A stretch of DNA of 41,616 nucleotides from an uncultured Bacteroidota bacterium (GCA_903840505.1 CAIMGI010000054.1:1-41616), one strand, 5' to 3'. Counted from the first letter of the stretch, positions 31,131 through 41,182 are shown. Translations and numbers: made by a program. The notes: generated by a model not told the origin, from the letters alone.

Positions 31131-33350
31131 TTACTTTTCTTTAATCAGTTTGATTGTTTTTTGATAATCGCCATTTGAGCTATTTATTGTAAGAAAATAA
31201 ATCCCGATTGGTTGTTGAAGAATATCTATCTTAAATTTTCCTGCCGAATGAAGCCCTTTGCTTTCATAAACAACTTCTCCAAATATATTTCTTATCTGGA
31301 AACTTGTAATGGCATTTTTAAGTTCAACAAAAAAGACTCCAGGTGAAGGGTTAGGAGAAACAAAAACTACTTGTTCTTCTGTTCGAGACAATATACTGTT
31401 CGGGAAAACTTGAATGCAAATTGTATCGGAACATCCAAAGGAGTCATAGCCTATTAAACAAGCTATATACGCAGGATTTGGAGCATTATAAATATGCGAT
31501 GGATTTTGCAAAAAACTATGTGGAGAACCATCTCCAAAGTCCCAATCATAGGTATAGGCAGGAACACCACCGGTAATATTTGAAGTAAAATTTACGGTGA
31601 GCCCGTTTATAGAGCTTGTATAATTTGCCTGCACAGCAGGTGCTACAACAACAACCTGATAGGCTGTATCCAAACACCCAACATTGGATGTTACAATTAA
31701 ACGAACATTGTATTGACCTGCATTCGCATAGGTGTTTTGTGCGTTTTGCGTAATGGCACTATTTCCATCGCCAAAATCCCATTGCCAAGCAACAATGCTT
31801 CCTGCAGCAATCGTTGATTGATCAATAAACATCATAGCGGCTCCAAAACAGGTATCGGCAGTAGCAATTTGTGCTAGCGGCAATACTCCTCCAACAGGAA
31901 CTAGTTGAGAAACGGTATCCGAACAGCCAAAAGCGTTGACGACAATTAATGAAACAGTGTACGTTCCAGAGACTAAATAAGTATGTGATGGATTTTGTTG
32001 TCCTGAAGTGTTGCCATCACCAAAATCCCAAGCTCTGCTTATTATATTAATATTTCCACCTGCTTGCGAAGCGTCTTGAAAATTAATAATTGTGCTTGCA
32101 CAACCATTACTTGTATAAGAAAATGCCGCGATGGGATTTGGGTTTACGGTGACTGAAATTGTTGCACAAGCAGTACAATTATTGTTTGTTCCAACACAAA
32201 GTGTTACGGCATAAATACCAGTTGCTTGATACGTATGTGTAGGGTTTTGTGCATTGCTGTGTGGCGAATTATCGCCAAAATCCCAATCCCAAGTTGCAAT
32301 TGTATTTCCCATACCATTAACAGATGACGCGTCTGTAAAAATGGTATTTGCCCCCAAACATTCAGTAGTAGCAGAAAATGCCGCAATAGGTAAAGGGTTT
32401 ACAACCATTGTGTAAGTAATGGAATCTTTGTTGGCAAGATCGTCTTTCACTACCAACTTTACTGAGTATGTCCCTGCTGAAGGATAAGTATAGCATGGGT
32501 TTTGTTGTGCCGATGTTCCCCCATCACCAAAACTCCAAGTCCAACTATTTATATTTCCCAACAAACTAAATGAAGAATCTGCAAAACAAGATTGTTGTCC
32601 TAAACAAACGGTATCTGTTACAATTCCAAAATCAGCCGTGATTGGTAAAGGGTTGGCTATTACGGTAATATCGTCAATGGCAAACTCATCCCGAGAGCCG
32701 GCACCAGCCACATCATTTCCTGTCCACTTTAAATAATAGAATCCGTTGTTGGGAATATTTAAACCCGACAAAAGAATTTTTTTGTTGTTTAGTTGCCAAA
32801 AGAGTGTATCAGCTAAAACATCAGAAGTGTCGCTCAAAGATGCTTCGGGCGTATAGGTAAGGTTATCATTTGAGTGAGAAAAATTCAACAAGCCCGACCT
32901 GTCTTGATCGTTATTTATCCATAACTCATAGGAAACATAAAGACTTGTAACAGTTACTCCTGTTGTGTTTTGTATTTTAAAAATAAAATCTCCCGGAGTA
33001 AAGTCGGCAGCAACAGGCTGAACGCCCATTGTAGTGTCGCCATTTATATCGAAAGCATACAAACCACCTGTGCCGGCACCTCCATTGTTTACGCCACGCG
33101 TAAAATCGGTATTGGGCGTATTCATTGTTCCACCAAAAGGTAAATTTCCATCACTCATTCCTGTTATCGACCAGGTATTAGAACTCAATTCCCCCGCAGC
33201 AGGACTGGGCTGAAATCCACTGGCCATAAAACCGTTAAAGTTTGTAATATACTGCGTATTAACGCTTGCTATTTGTTGTTGTGCCGTTGTTGTAGAATAA
33301 ATTACTGTACACAACAAGGTGAATAATAGTTTATATAAATGCTTCATCAT
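31131..33350 (-). CDS. Secreted PKD-repeat protein with T9SS type A sorting domain
   Basis: The 739-residue protein has a signal peptide ending TTAQ (about 24). A jelly-roll-like N-terminal domain (about 30-235) contains LYVSYELWINNDQDRSG and ends DEFAIDDITVIA. Five PKD domains follow, marked by FGDGGTSAQQNPCYTY, FGDNSPHSNAQNPTHTY, FGDGNTSGQQNPSHTY, FGDGNSAITQNAQNTY and FGDGSPHSFLQNPSHIY. The last 75 residues are a type A sorting domain (VSPNPSPGVFFVEL, QPIGIYFLTI). Likely surface-displayed or released adhesin-like cargo. It converges on 30598-31122 with 8 bp between stops and is divergent from the prenyltransferase gene. Confidence 0.92.
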   Translation of the reverse strand: MMKHLYKLLFTLLCTVIYSTTTAQQQIASVNTQYITNFNGFMASGFQPSPAAGELSSNTWSITGMSDGNLPFGGTMNTPNTDFTRGVNNGGAGTGGLYAFDINGDTTMGVQPVAADFTPGDFIFKIQNTTGVTVTSLYVSYELWINNDQDRSGLLNFSHSNDNLTYTPEASLSDTSDVLADTLFWQLNNKKILLSGLNIPNNGFYYLKWTGNDVAGAGSRDEFAIDDITVIANPLPITADFGIVTDTVCLGQQSCFADSSFSLLGNINSWTWSFGDGGTSAQQNPCYTYPSAGTYSVKLVVKDDLANKDSITYTMVVNPLPIAAFSATTECLGANTIFTDASSVNGMGNTIATWDWDFGDNSPHSNAQNPTHTYQATGIYAVTLCVGTNNNCTACATISVTVNPNPIAAFSYTSNGCASTIINFQDASQAGGNINIISRAWDFGDGNTSGQQNPSHTYLVSGTYTVSLIVVNAFGCSDTVSQLVPVGGVLPLAQIATADTCFGAAMMFIDQSTIAAGSIVAWQWDFGDGNSAITQNAQNTYANAGQYNVRLIVTSNVGCLDTAYQVVVVAPAVQANYTSSINGLTVNFTSNITGGVPAYTYDWDFGDGSPHSFLQNPSHIYNAPNPAYIACLIGYDSFGCSDTICIQVFPNSILSRTEEQVVFVSPNPSPGVFFVELKNAITSFQIRNIFGEVVYESKGLHSAGKFKIDILQQPIGIYFLTINSSNGDYQKTIKLIKEK

Positions 33351-33425
33351 AGTCTGTTTAGAATGGAAAGGTAATTAAAAAACAGCAAACTTGTATCAAT
33401 TTATCGCCAAGAAATTGTTATTGTT

Positions 33426-33433
33426 TACCTTTG
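33426..33433 (+). promoter_or_regulatory. Candidate -7 element for the prenyltransferase gene
   Basis: TACCTTTG matches TAnnTTTG and ends 7 bp before ATG 33441, implying an almost leaderless mRNA. No good -33 partner is seen. Confidence 0.35.
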
Positions 33434-33440
33434 CTTTCAT

Positions 33441-34304
33441 ATGGCAACATCGGGTTTTAAAAACTACCTTTCTCTCATTAAGTTTTCGCACACTATTTTT
33501 GCAATGCCATTTGCGTTCATCGGCTTTTTTTACGCTACAAAAACAACGAATACGCCATTTAATGCTCTTCTTTTTTTATTGGTAATAATGTGTATGGTTT
33601 TTGCGCGAAGTGCTGCAATGGCATTTAACAGGTACATTGACAGGGCTATTGATGAAAAAAATCCACGAACGGCTATCCGTGAAATTCCTTCCGGAATTAT
33701 TTCCCCTTCTAATGCATTGACTTTTGTAATAATAAACAGTTTATTATTTATCGCCACAACCTGGTTTATAAATCCTCTCTGTTTTTTTCTTTCGCCCATT
33801 GCCCTGTTGGTGGTATTGGGTTATAGTTATACGAAACGATTTACGGCATTGTGTCATTTGGTTTTGGGATTAGGATTGGCACTTGCACCTATTGGAGCAT
33901 ATATTGCCGTTGCAGGAAAATTTGATTTGCTGCCACTGATGTTTTCTTTTGCTGTACTTTGTTGGGTAAGCGGCTTCGATATTATTTATGCCTTGCAAGA
34001 TGAAACATTTGATTCGCAAAACCAATTAAATTCCATACCGGTTTTATTGGGTAAAAAAAACGCACTTGCATTTTCACTTGGCCTGCATTTTTTATCGGCA
34101 GCCTTTATTATTGTTGCCGGAATGTTGGCACAACTTGGTTTGTTTTATTGGATAGGCGCTGGCGTATTTTGCTCACTGCTCGTGTACCAACACCGTTTGG
34201 TTAAACCCAACGATCTTAGCAAGGTTAACTTGGCATTTTTTACTACCAACGGTATTGCCAGCGTTGTTTTTGCTTGCTTTGTAATTCTTTCTCTTTATTT
34301 TTAG
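33441..34304 (+). CDS. mqnP: UbiA-family prenyltransferase, MqnP-like
   Basis: The 287-residue polytopic membrane protein opens YLSLIKFSHTIFAMPFAFIG. It has the first Asp-rich UbiA motif NRYIDRAIDEKNPRTAIREI (N63, D67, D71) and the second, DIIYALQDETFDSQNQ. About eight hydrophobic helices fit the family. The FSHTIFA-type start and NPRTAIREIP are typical of the futalosine-pathway enzyme, which prenylates the aromatic menaquinone precursor; UbiA of ubiquinone synthesis is less likely in a Bacteroidota with mqnC. The next gene starts 1 bp after its stop. Confidence 0.9.
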   Translation: MATSGFKNYLSLIKFSHTIFAMPFAFIGFFYATKTTNTPFNALLFLLVIMCMVFARSAAMAFNRYIDRAIDEKNPRTAIREIPSGIISPSNALTFVIINSLLFIATTWFINPLCFFLSPIALLVVLGYSYTKRFTALCHLVLGLGLALAPIGAYIAVAGKFDLLPLMFSFAVLCWVSGFDIIYALQDETFDSQNQLNSIPVLLGKKNALAFSLGLHFLSAAFIIVAGMLAQLGLFYWIGAGVFCSLLVYQHRLVKPNDLSKVNLAFFTTNGIASVVFACFVILSLYF

Positions 34305-34305
34305 G

Positions 34306-35334
34306 ATGTTGGTTTTAAGATTTAAACCTTATACACTCCAACTTAAATACCCTTTTGGTATAGCCGGAAACACCCGCACTACCACTCCAATTGTTTTAAC
34401 GGAACTAGAATACGATGGCGTGATTGGTTATGGTGAAGCTTCGCTACCACCTTATTTGGGAGAGACACAAGAAAGTGTGCAATTGTTTTTATCACAACTT
34501 TCACTCAACCATTTTTCGCCCTTTGAGCCGAAAGAAATATTAATTTATGTAAACAATTTATTGCCGGGAAACACTGCTGCAAAGGCATCTGTAGACATTG
34601 CACTGCACGACCTTTTTGGAAAATTAAATAGCATTCCTTGTTACAAAATGTTTGGAGCAAATCCTGCTCTGATGCCTAAAACGTCTATTACTATTGGAAT
34701 AGATACCGAAGAGGTGATTGCAAAAAAAGTAAACGAGACAATTGGTTTTGATATATTGAAAGTAAAACTGGGCAGTGTTGATGATAAAAAAATAATCAAC
34801 GCCATTCGCAAAGTCACCAACAAGGTCTTAAGTGTAGATGTGAATCAAGGATGGAAAGACAAACATTTTGCATTGGAAATGATAGAGTGGTTGAACGAAC
34901 AAAACGTATTGTTTGTGGAACAGCCAATGCCGAAAGAAATGCTAAATGAAATTTCTTGGCTAACTGAACGAAGCCCTCTTCCAGTTATTGCAGACGAATC
35001 TATTCAGCGTTTGTCGGACTTAGACAATATAAAAAACGCTTACAACGGCATCAATATTAAATTGATGAAATGTAGCGGAATGTACGAAGCCTCGAAGCTT
35101 ATTGATAAAGCGCGTGAATACAATTTAAAAATACTTATTGGTTGTATGAACGAAAGTTCTTGTGCGAATATGGCGGCAGCACAGCTTGCTCCTTTGGCGG
35201 ATTGGGTGGATTTAGACGGACCATTTTTGATTAACAACAATCCGTTTAAAGACCCTGAAATAAAAGAGGGGAAAATTGTATTATCAGAGCTTCCAGGAAT
35301 TGGATTGGAGTTAAACACCTCGAGTTCCTTATAA
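34306..35334 (+). CDS. Dipeptide (L-Ala-D/L-Glu type) epimerase, enolase superfamily
   Basis: The 342-residue protein matches the MLE/epimerase subgroup. It has a 20s-loop region (IAGNTRTTTPIVLTELEYDG), the catalytic KxK in FDILKVKLG, metal ligands in LSVDVNQGW, LFVEQPMPKE and VIADESIQ, and the second catalytic Lys in GINIKLMKCSG. Such enzymes racemise the Glu side of Ala-Glu dipeptides from peptidoglycan for reuse; exact dipeptide preference is not readable. The ATG is 1 bp from the prenyltransferase stop, so the two are co-translated despite unrelated roles. Confidence 0.92.
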   Translation: MLVLRFKPYTLQLKYPFGIAGNTRTTTPIVLTELEYDGVIGYGEASLPPYLGETQESVQLFLSQLSLNHFSPFEPKEILIYVNNLLPGNTAAKASVDIALHDLFGKLNSIPCYKMFGANPALMPKTSITIGIDTEEVIAKKVNETIGFDILKVKLGSVDDKKIINAIRKVTNKVLSVDVNQGWKDKHFALEMIEWLNEQNVLFVEQPMPKEMLNEISWLTERSPLPVIADESIQRLSDLDNIKNAYNGINIKLMKCSGMYEASKLIDKAREYNLKILIGCMNESSCANMAAAQLAPLADWVDLDGPFLINNNPFKDPEIKEGKIVLSELPGIGLELNTSSSL

Positions 35335-35376
35335 TTATATTAAATCGTTGTTGCCAATTTACAACTCGCGTTTTCT

Positions 35377-35427
35377 GTGAGGCTTTGCCTCACGCTCCAA
35401 TTACTTTTTCCTTGATGAAAAAGTAAT
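35377..35427. repeat. Pair of hairpins in an otherwise empty intergenic region
   Basis: Two perfect inverted repeats: GTGAGGC-TTT-GCCTCAC (35377-35393) and ATTACTTTTTC-CTTGAT-GAAAAAGTAAT (35400-35427). They lie between the epimerase and M23 gene ends (35335-35582) and can end transcription from both sides. The second resembles a dispersed Bacteroidota intergenic repeat I recall; no gene is visible here. Confidence 0.65.
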
Positions 35428-35582
35428 CAAAAAATCAAGAGCAAACGCCATTTTCAGGTCTTCGTTTTTCACACAAGCTCGCGCCATCAATTTCCACGAA
35501 ACCTGAAATTCGCACCGTTTGCTCATTAGCTCCCCGCCTTTCTAACAATATCATTCTATACGCTTTTGCGAACATTGCTAAG

Positions 35583-36461
35583 TTAAAACCTAATATACTC
35601 CTGCGGATCAACTGGGGTTCCCTTGTACCAAAGTTCAAAATGCAAATGCGGACCGCTGGTTAATTCACCCGAATCGCCCACAATCGCAATAGCCTCACCA
35701 GCCTTTACTCTTTCGCCTGCCTTTTTTAATAATACCGAATTGTGTTTGTATACCGACACAATTTCATTGTCGTGCTGCACTGTAATGGTATAACCTGTTT
35801 CCGAAGTCCAGCTGGCAAGAATTACGGTGCCATCCAATGTTGTTTTTACAGCCTCATTTTTGGGTGCGGCAACATCCACACCATAATGGTCGATGGTTGA
35901 TTTAAATGTATTGGTGACAATTCCGTTAATGGGCGCAAAAAAGAAAAAATTGCTTATCCCGCCTTTTCCGCCTTTGTTAGAGCCTTGTAAAGAAAGACTG
36001 TATTTGTCCTGCGACTCTATCTCTGCTCTCAACAGAGAGTCTTCCTTTGAAGGGCGCGTTGAAATATATTCGTATTTTTTTGTGCTGTCTTTCGCAGCCT
36101 TTTCCGACTTGCCTTCCATCGGTCGGCCCTGAATAATATTATTTAAATTTTCAATGTAAAAATCCTTCGCCATTAAATCCTGTTGCAAAGAATCTGCTTT
36201 TAAACTCAAGGCAACAATGTTTTTTCGAATCGTTACATCGGCATAACCGGGAATGTACTCACGCAAAGGAGTGAATGCAATGATGTAGGTAACAAGCGTA
36301 ATCATAAAAATAGAAGCCGCAATAATAAAAATTAAAAAGCTCAATGGCGACATTACGAAAGATGCCCTTTCTTCAAAGGTTTCATCGTCCATAATAACCA
36401 AGCGAAATTTATTTTTCAGCCAGTTAACGAGTCTGCTTTTCTTTTTTTTCTCCTCTGCCAT
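35583..36461 (-). CDS. M23-family metallopeptidase, membrane anchored
   Basis: Start at ATG 36461 (MAEEKKKKSRLVNWLKNKFR). The 292-residue protein has a basic cytosolic start and one TM helix (about 45-67, FLIFIIAASIFMITLVTYII). A coiled coil (about 85-115) precedes a C-terminal LytM/M23 domain with H and D in DHYGVDVAAP and the HLH in SGPHLHFELW. All zinc ligands are visible, so it is probably an active peptidoglycan endopeptidase or a regulator of one. It is divergent from the M28 gene with 133 bp between starts. Confidence 0.94.
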   Translation of the reverse strand: MAEEKKKKSRLVNWLKNKFRLVIMDDETFEERASFVMSPLSFLIFIIAASIFMITLVTYIIAFTPLREYIPGYADVTIRKNIVALSLKADSLQQDLMAKDFYIENLNNIIQGRPMEGKSEKAAKDSTKKYEYISTRPSKEDSLLRAEIESQDKYSLSLQGSNKGGKGGISNFFFFAPINGIVTNTFKSTIDHYGVDVAAPKNEAVKTTLDGTVILASWTSETGYTITVQHDNEIVSVYKHNSVLLKKAGERVKAGEAIAIVGDSGELTSGPHLHFELWYKGTPVDPQEYIRF

Positions 36462-36594
36462 AAAAACAAATATCGAAATTATAGGTGAATATTCTAGTTG
36501 TTCTTTTTCCTTATTGGATACTTTAACGACAATTAACATTGTTTCACCTGATAAAACGCAAATGCTAATTTGTTTTTATTTTTACCTTTACCCA

Positions 36595-37896
36595 ATGCTC
36601 AAACAAATTCTTGCAGCCTTCCTTTTACTTTCAAACATACTGTTTGCGCAGGATGTAAGGTATGCACACGGCATTGTTGACTCCTTGGCTTCACCAAAAA
36701 TGTTTGGTAGAGGATATGTGAAGAACGGTGATAAAATGGCTGCCAATTATATTCAACACAAATTACAAGAATCAAAATTAAATTTCTTTGGCACAGGATA
36801 TTTCCAATCTTTTACCTTATCGGTAAACACCTTTCCCGGCAAAGTGTTGCTTACTGTTGATGGATTTGATTTTAATGCTGTTGCGGGAGCTAATTTTTTA
36901 TTGGGTTCGGGTAATCCGAAAATTAAAAAGAAAAAGTGCGAAGTTGTTTGGGTGGATAGCACTCTTCTTTCTTCAAAAGAAAACACATTGCGTTTTTTAG
37001 GCTCCAACTTAAAAAACAAATGGATAATCGTAAATAAAAAAGATATCAGCAGCAAAGAAAATTTGTCTCTTGTGAATGCCATACAGGCTAACTTCCTAAA
37101 CGCTTTTGGAGTTGCAACCATTGAGCCAAAAAAATTAGGCTGGCACGTTTCACAACAAAAACATTCCTTTCCAACACTTGACTTGCTTGTTTCCGATTCT
37201 GCCTATTCGAAAATTAATAAAAATAACACTTCGTATATCACATTGTCTTACGATGAAAAATTTATTAAAGAGTATAAAACACAAAACGTCATTGGCTATA
37301 TAAAGGGTTCACAACATCCCGATTCTTTTATTGTTTTTTCAGCACATTACGACCACCTGGGACAAATGGGTAATGATGCCATTTTCACGGGTGCCAACGA
37401 CAATGCCAGCGGAACGGCAATGTTACTCGACCTTGTAAAATATTATTCCAAACCCGAAAACAAACCCTCCTACTCCATCGCTTTTATGTTTTTTGGTGCT
37501 GAGGAAGCCGGCTTGGTGGGTTCAAAATTCTATACCGAAAACCCTTTATTCCCGTTAAAGAATATTCGATTTTTAATTAACCTCGATTTAATGGGTGCTG
37601 CCGAAGAGGGCATTACGGTTGTGAATGCCACCGAATTCACAAAAGAATTTGAAACCATTAAGCAACTAAACGATTCGAAAAAATATGTAGCACAGGTTAA
37701 AAGTCGGGGTAAAGCAGCCAACAGCGACCATTACTTTTTTTCAGAAAAAGGAGTGCCTTCGTTTTTTATTTATACAATGGGAAGCATAAAAGCATACCAC
37801 GATATTTACGATACAGCCGATAAACTCCCCTTTGTTAAATACAATGAATTGTTTGGTTTGATAACGGATTTTGCCAAGGAACTGCAGCTTAAGTAA
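36595..37896 (+). CDS. Exported M28-family aminopeptidase
   Basis: Start at ATG 36595 (MLKQILAAFLLLSNILFAQ), a signal peptide; the longer frame is not signal-like. In the 433-residue protein the M28 two-zinc site is visible: FSAHYDHLG, GANDNASGTAML, FGAEEAGLVGS, INLDLMG and a late NSDHYFF. A PA-like domain probably fills the region before it (about 90-230). The enzyme would trim peptides in the periplasm or outside. Its stop codon shares one base with the next start (TAATG). Confidence 0.94.
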   Translation: MLKQILAAFLLLSNILFAQDVRYAHGIVDSLASPKMFGRGYVKNGDKMAANYIQHKLQESKLNFFGTGYFQSFTLSVNTFPGKVLLTVDGFDFNAVAGANFLLGSGNPKIKKKKCEVVWVDSTLLSSKENTLRFLGSNLKNKWIIVNKKDISSKENLSLVNAIQANFLNAFGVATIEPKKLGWHVSQQKHSFPTLDLLVSDSAYSKINKNNTSYITLSYDEKFIKEYKTQNVIGYIKGSQHPDSFIVFSAHYDHLGQMGNDAIFTGANDNASGTAMLLDLVKYYSKPENKPSYSIAFMFFGAEEAGLVGSKFYTENPLFPLKNIRFLINLDLMGAAEEGITVVNATEFTKEFETIKQLNDSKKYVAQVKSRGKAANSDHYFFSEKGVPSFFIYTMGSIKAYHDIYDTADKLPFVKYNELFGLITDFAKELQLK

Positions 37897-38669
37897 TGGA
37901 TTATTTCATCATCATACTTGTTTCATTATTCGCTTCGGCACTCACACTTTTTTCGGGTTTTGGCTTGGGCACATTGTTGCTTCCTGCTTTTGCATTGTTT
38001 TTCCCAATTGAGGTTGCCATTGCATTAACAGCCATTGTACATTTTTTAAACAATATTTTTAAACTCTCGTTGTTCGGTAAAAAAATTGACAAAGAAATTT
38101 TGATTCGTTTTGGTATCCCCTCTGTATTGGCTGCATTTATTGGCTCCTGGTGCTTGACACACTTAACGGATTTGTTACCATTGTATACCTACACTTTATT
38201 TGAAAAATCATTTTCTGTAACACCTGTTAAATTTACAATGGCCTTGGTAATGGCATTCTTTGCTTTGTTTGAGATTGTTCCCAAATTGGCAAATGCAAAC
38301 TTTAATAAAAAGTATTTACCGCTTGGTGGGTTACTGAGCGGCTTTTTTGGCGGACTGTCCGGTCACCAAGGTGCTTTACGAAGTGCCTTTTTGGTAAAGG
38401 CAGGATTAAGCAAAGAGTCGTTTATTGCAACAGGTGTTTTAATTGCTTGTTTTATTGATATTACAAGGCTTGCTGTGTACTACAAACAAATTAATCTTGC
38501 TTCAGGTAACATCAACTATTTGTTACTTTCGCTCGCTACACTTTCGGCATTTTTAGGAGCGTATTTAGGTAGCAAATTACTCAAAAAAATCACCATCGAA
38601 TCGGTAAAATTACTGGTAGGTATTTTCTTATTGATCTATTCTGTTGCTTTCGGAATGGGGCTTTTTTAA
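37896..38669 (+). CDS. TSUP-family (TauE/SafE) membrane transporter
   Basis: The 257-residue polytopic protein has about eight hydrophobic helices and the two-half TSUP layout: FSGFGLGTLLLPAFALFFP with TAIVHFLNNIFKL in the first half, GGLLSGFFGGLSGHQGALRS in the second. Members export sulfite, sulfoacetate or related anions, or take up sulfur compounds; the substrate is not readable. It overlaps the M28 gene by one base and converges on the carboxylase gene with 3 bp between stops. Confidence 0.92.
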   Translation: MDYFIIILVSLFASALTLFSGFGLGTLLLPAFALFFPIEVAIALTAIVHFLNNIFKLSLFGKKIDKEILIRFGIPSVLAAFIGSWCLTHLTDLLPLYTYTLFEKSFSVTPVKFTMALVMAFFALFEIVPKLANANFNKKYLPLGGLLSGFFGGLSGHQGALRSAFLVKAGLSKESFIATGVLIACFIDITRLAVYYKQINLASGNINYLLLSLATLSAFLGAYLGSKLLKKITIESVKLLVGIFLLIYSVAFGMGLF

Positions 38670-38672
38670 TTC

Positions 38673-40244
38673 TTATAAGGGTATATTCCCGTGTTTCTTT
38701 CTTGGTAATTTATCCACTTTGTTCTTCAGCATACTGAACGCCTTTATCAATTTCTCGCGCGTGTCTTCCGGTTTTATTACCTCATCAACATAACCTCTTT
38801 CCGCTGCACGATAAGGGTTTGCAAAATGATCAATGTATTCTTTTTCTTTCTCCGCCAGTTTGGCTGCAGGATCTTTTGCCGCAGCAATTTCCGCTTTAAA
38901 AATAATTTCGGCAGCTCCTTTTGCTCCCATAACAGCTATTTCAGCCGTTGGCCAAGCATAGTTCATATCGGCACCAATGTGTTTGCTATTCATTACATCG
39001 TAGGCTCCACCATAAGCTTTGCGCGTAATAACAGTCACTCGCGGCACTGTTGCTTCACAAAAAGCATAGAGTAATTTTGCACCGTTGGTGATAATTCCGT
39101 GCCACTCTTGATCGGTACCCGGCAAGAAACCAGGCACGTCTTCAAATACCAACAAGGGGATATTAAAGCTGTCGCAGAAACGCACAAAACGCGCTGCTTT
39201 AATGGAAGAGTTTATGTCTAACACGCCAGCTAAATATGCGGGCTGGTTGGCAACAATGCCAATACTTTTCCCCGCTAAACGAGCAAAGCCTACCACAATA
39301 TTTTCTGCAAAATTCTTATGTACTTCTAAAAAACTATCTGCATCTATTGTTCCGCTAATAACCTCTCGAATATCATAAGGTTGATTCGGGTTCTCGGGAA
39401 TAATTTTATTTAATTCCGGACGTTTTTCGTTGCCTGAACTTTCATAAGGAATTTTGGGTGACTCCTCTTCACAATTCTGCGGCATATAGCTCAACAGCGC
39501 TTTAATATTGTTGATGCATTCAATTTCGTTTGCACAAGAAAAATGGGTTACACCCGACTTCGTTGAGTGTGTTGATGCTCCTCCTAACTCTTCACTTGTT
39601 ACCTCTTCGTGTGTTACTGTTTTCACTACATTCGGACCGGTTACAAACATATATGAGGTGTTTTCTACCATCATAATAAAATCGGTAATGGCCGGAGAGT
39701 AAACAGCACCGCCTGCGCAGGGTCCCATAATAGCGGAAAGTTGAGGCACCACTCCCGATGCCAATGTGTTCTTGTAAAAGATATCGGCATAGCCACCCAA
39801 AGAAACAACTCCTTCTTGTATTCGTGCACCACCGCTATCGTTTAAACCAATAACGGGAGCTCCGTTTTTCATTGCTAAATCCATTACACGGCAAATTTTC
39901 TCAGCGTGGGTTTCGCTTAAAGAACCACCGAACACTGTAAAATCTTGAGAAAAAACATACACCAATCTTCCGTTAACGGTTCCGAATCCTGTAATAACAC
40001 CATCGCCTAAATATTTTTCTCTATCCAAGCCAAACTCTGTGGAGCGGTGCGTTACAAACATTCCTATTTCTTCAAAACTACCCTCGTCTAATAAAAAGTG
40101 CAAGCGTTCGCGTGCGGTTAGTTTTCCCTTTTTGTGTTGTGAATCAATACGCTTTTGTCCACCACCCAATTGGGCTTCTGCAATTTTGCTATTAAGCTCC
40201 TCTATCTTGTTTTTTTTCACTTTTCTTGTTTTTGAGAACAACAA
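38673..40244 (-). CDS. Acyl-CoA carboxylase carboxyltransferase subunit (propionyl-CoA carboxylase beta type)
   Basis: The 523-residue protein fits the family length. Visible motifs are [20 protein letters not shown], the first oxyanion/CoA loop [18 protein letters not shown], the acyl-CoA region [15 protein letters not shown], and the carboxybiotin loop [20 protein letters not shown]. It transfers CO2 from carboxybiotin to propionyl- or a related acyl-CoA as a hexamer with an alpha subunit that is not in the window. The decarboxylating methylmalonyl-CoA version (MmdA) shares this fold and cannot be excluded. Single gene, divergent from 40389. Confidence 0.95.
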   Translation of the reverse strand: MLFSKTRKVKKNKIEELNSKIAEAQLGGGQKRIDSQHKKGKLTARERLHFLLDEGSFEEIGMFVTHRSTEFGLDREKYLGDGVITGFGTVNGRLVYVFSQDFTVFGGSLSETHAEKICRVMDLAMKNGAPVIGLNDSGGARIQEGVVSLGGYADIFYKNTLASGVVPQLSAIMGPCAGGAVYSPAITDFIMMVENTSYMFVTGPNVVKTVTHEEVTSEELGGASTHSTKSGVTHFSCANEIECINNIKALLSYMPQNCEEESPKIPYESSGNEKRPELNKIIPENPNQPYDIREVISGTIDADSFLEVHKNFAENIVVGFARLAGKSIGIVANQPAYLAGVLDINSSIKAARFVRFCDSFNIPLLVFEDVPGFLPGTDQEWHGIITNGAKLLYAFCEATVPRVTVITRKAYGGAYDVMNSKHIGADMNYAWPTAEIAVMGAKGAAEIIFKAEIAAAKDPAAKLAEKEKEYIDHFANPYRAAERGYVDEVIKPEDTREKLIKAFSMLKNKVDKLPRKKHGNIPL

Positions 40245-40388
40245 AAATAAAAGATTATTCCTAACCCCTTTGCTTTTTGCGAATTAAATATAATTAATGG
40301 GTTTTTAAAATTGCATTTCTTAACACAAGGTTACATTAATTTACTTATTTTTATTTGAAAAATTGTTTTACGGACTTAGAAATATACG

Positions 40389-41108
40389 ATGAAAAAAAGT
40401 TGCTACCCAACACTCCTTTTGTTACTTTTAATGCAAAGCTTATTGCAAGCCCAACCCCTAACACCAATGGTTGACTCCATCCTAATGCGTGATGGAAGAA
40501 AACTTGCTGCAAGTATTCATATTCCTGCAGGTTGTGTTGGAGCCTGTCCGGTGATACTAATACAAACCCCATATAACAGACAATTGTATAATTTCACGGG
40601 ACTCCCATTAGGCATTGGAATGAATCTTAACAACAGCAATTACATTTTTGTTATTGTTGATTGGCGTGGCTTTTATGGATCGGCAGCAGCAATGCACGTG
40701 GGTGCGCCAACAAGAGGACAAGACGGTTACGATGCAGTAGAGTGGGTTTACGCCCAACCTTGGTGTAATGGAAAAATTGGAACCTGTGGACCATCTGCCC
40801 TTGGAAGGGTTCAGTTTATGACTGCAAAAGAAAACCCTCCTCATCTCACCTGTATAAACCCTTCGGTTAGAATAACAGTAATTGGTACTTTTAATCTTGA
40901 TCCACGAAGCGCAAATTTGAATACGGAATGTGTTGCCATTATTTACTCTAAAAAAATAACCAAAGCTGTTCTAAAAGGAATGGAAGAAGAATTCAAACCG
41001 GAAAACTCTTGGGAAACAACACTTGAATCAAATCCCGATTCAAAAGTGGAATTTAAAAAACGAACCAAAGCATTCACAAGAAAAATTGTTCCGAAAAATA
41101 TTTTATGA
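40389..41108 (+). CDS. Chimeric remnant: S15/CocE-type hydrolase N-terminus joined to phospholipase D C-terminus
   Basis: The 239-codon frame starts with a signal peptide (MKKSCYPTLLLLLLMQSLLQAQ). Residues 28-157 follow the X-Pro dipeptidyl-peptidase (S15)/CocE pattern: LMRDGRKLAASIHIPAG, DWRGFYGS, QDGYDAVEWV, and the nucleophile elbow GTCGPSALG (S136). Around residues 158-163 it switches to VIGTFNLDPRSANLNTE, then VLKGMEEEFKPENSWETTL and TRKIVPKNIL, the C-terminal end of an HKD phospholipase D. The S15 Asp and His and the PLD His/Lys are both missing, so neither enzyme can be active. It looks like an in-frame deletion fusion, real or from assembly. Confidence 0.78.
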   Translation: MKKSCYPTLLLLLLMQSLLQAQPLTPMVDSILMRDGRKLAASIHIPAGCVGACPVILIQTPYNRQLYNFTGLPLGIGMNLNNSNYIFVIVDWRGFYGSAAAMHVGAPTRGQDGYDAVEWVYAQPWCNGKIGTCGPSALGRVQFMTAKENPPHLTCINPSVRITVIGTFNLDPRSANLNTECVAIIYSKKITKAVLKGMEEEFKPENSWETTLESNPDSKVEFKKRTKAFTRKIVPKNIL

Positions 41109-41150
41109 TTTTTCTAAAATCGCGTTCATTTATAACTACTTAATTTTCTG

Positions 41151-41182
41151 CTTGTTTTGTATTGCTATTTCTATTAACTTTG
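41151..41182 (+). promoter_or_regulatory. Bacteroidota-type promoter for 41237
   Basis: CTTG (41151-41154) and TAACTTTG (41175-41182) are 20 nt apart and match TTTG / TAnnTTTG approximately, 54 bp before ATG 41237. Confidence 0.5.
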
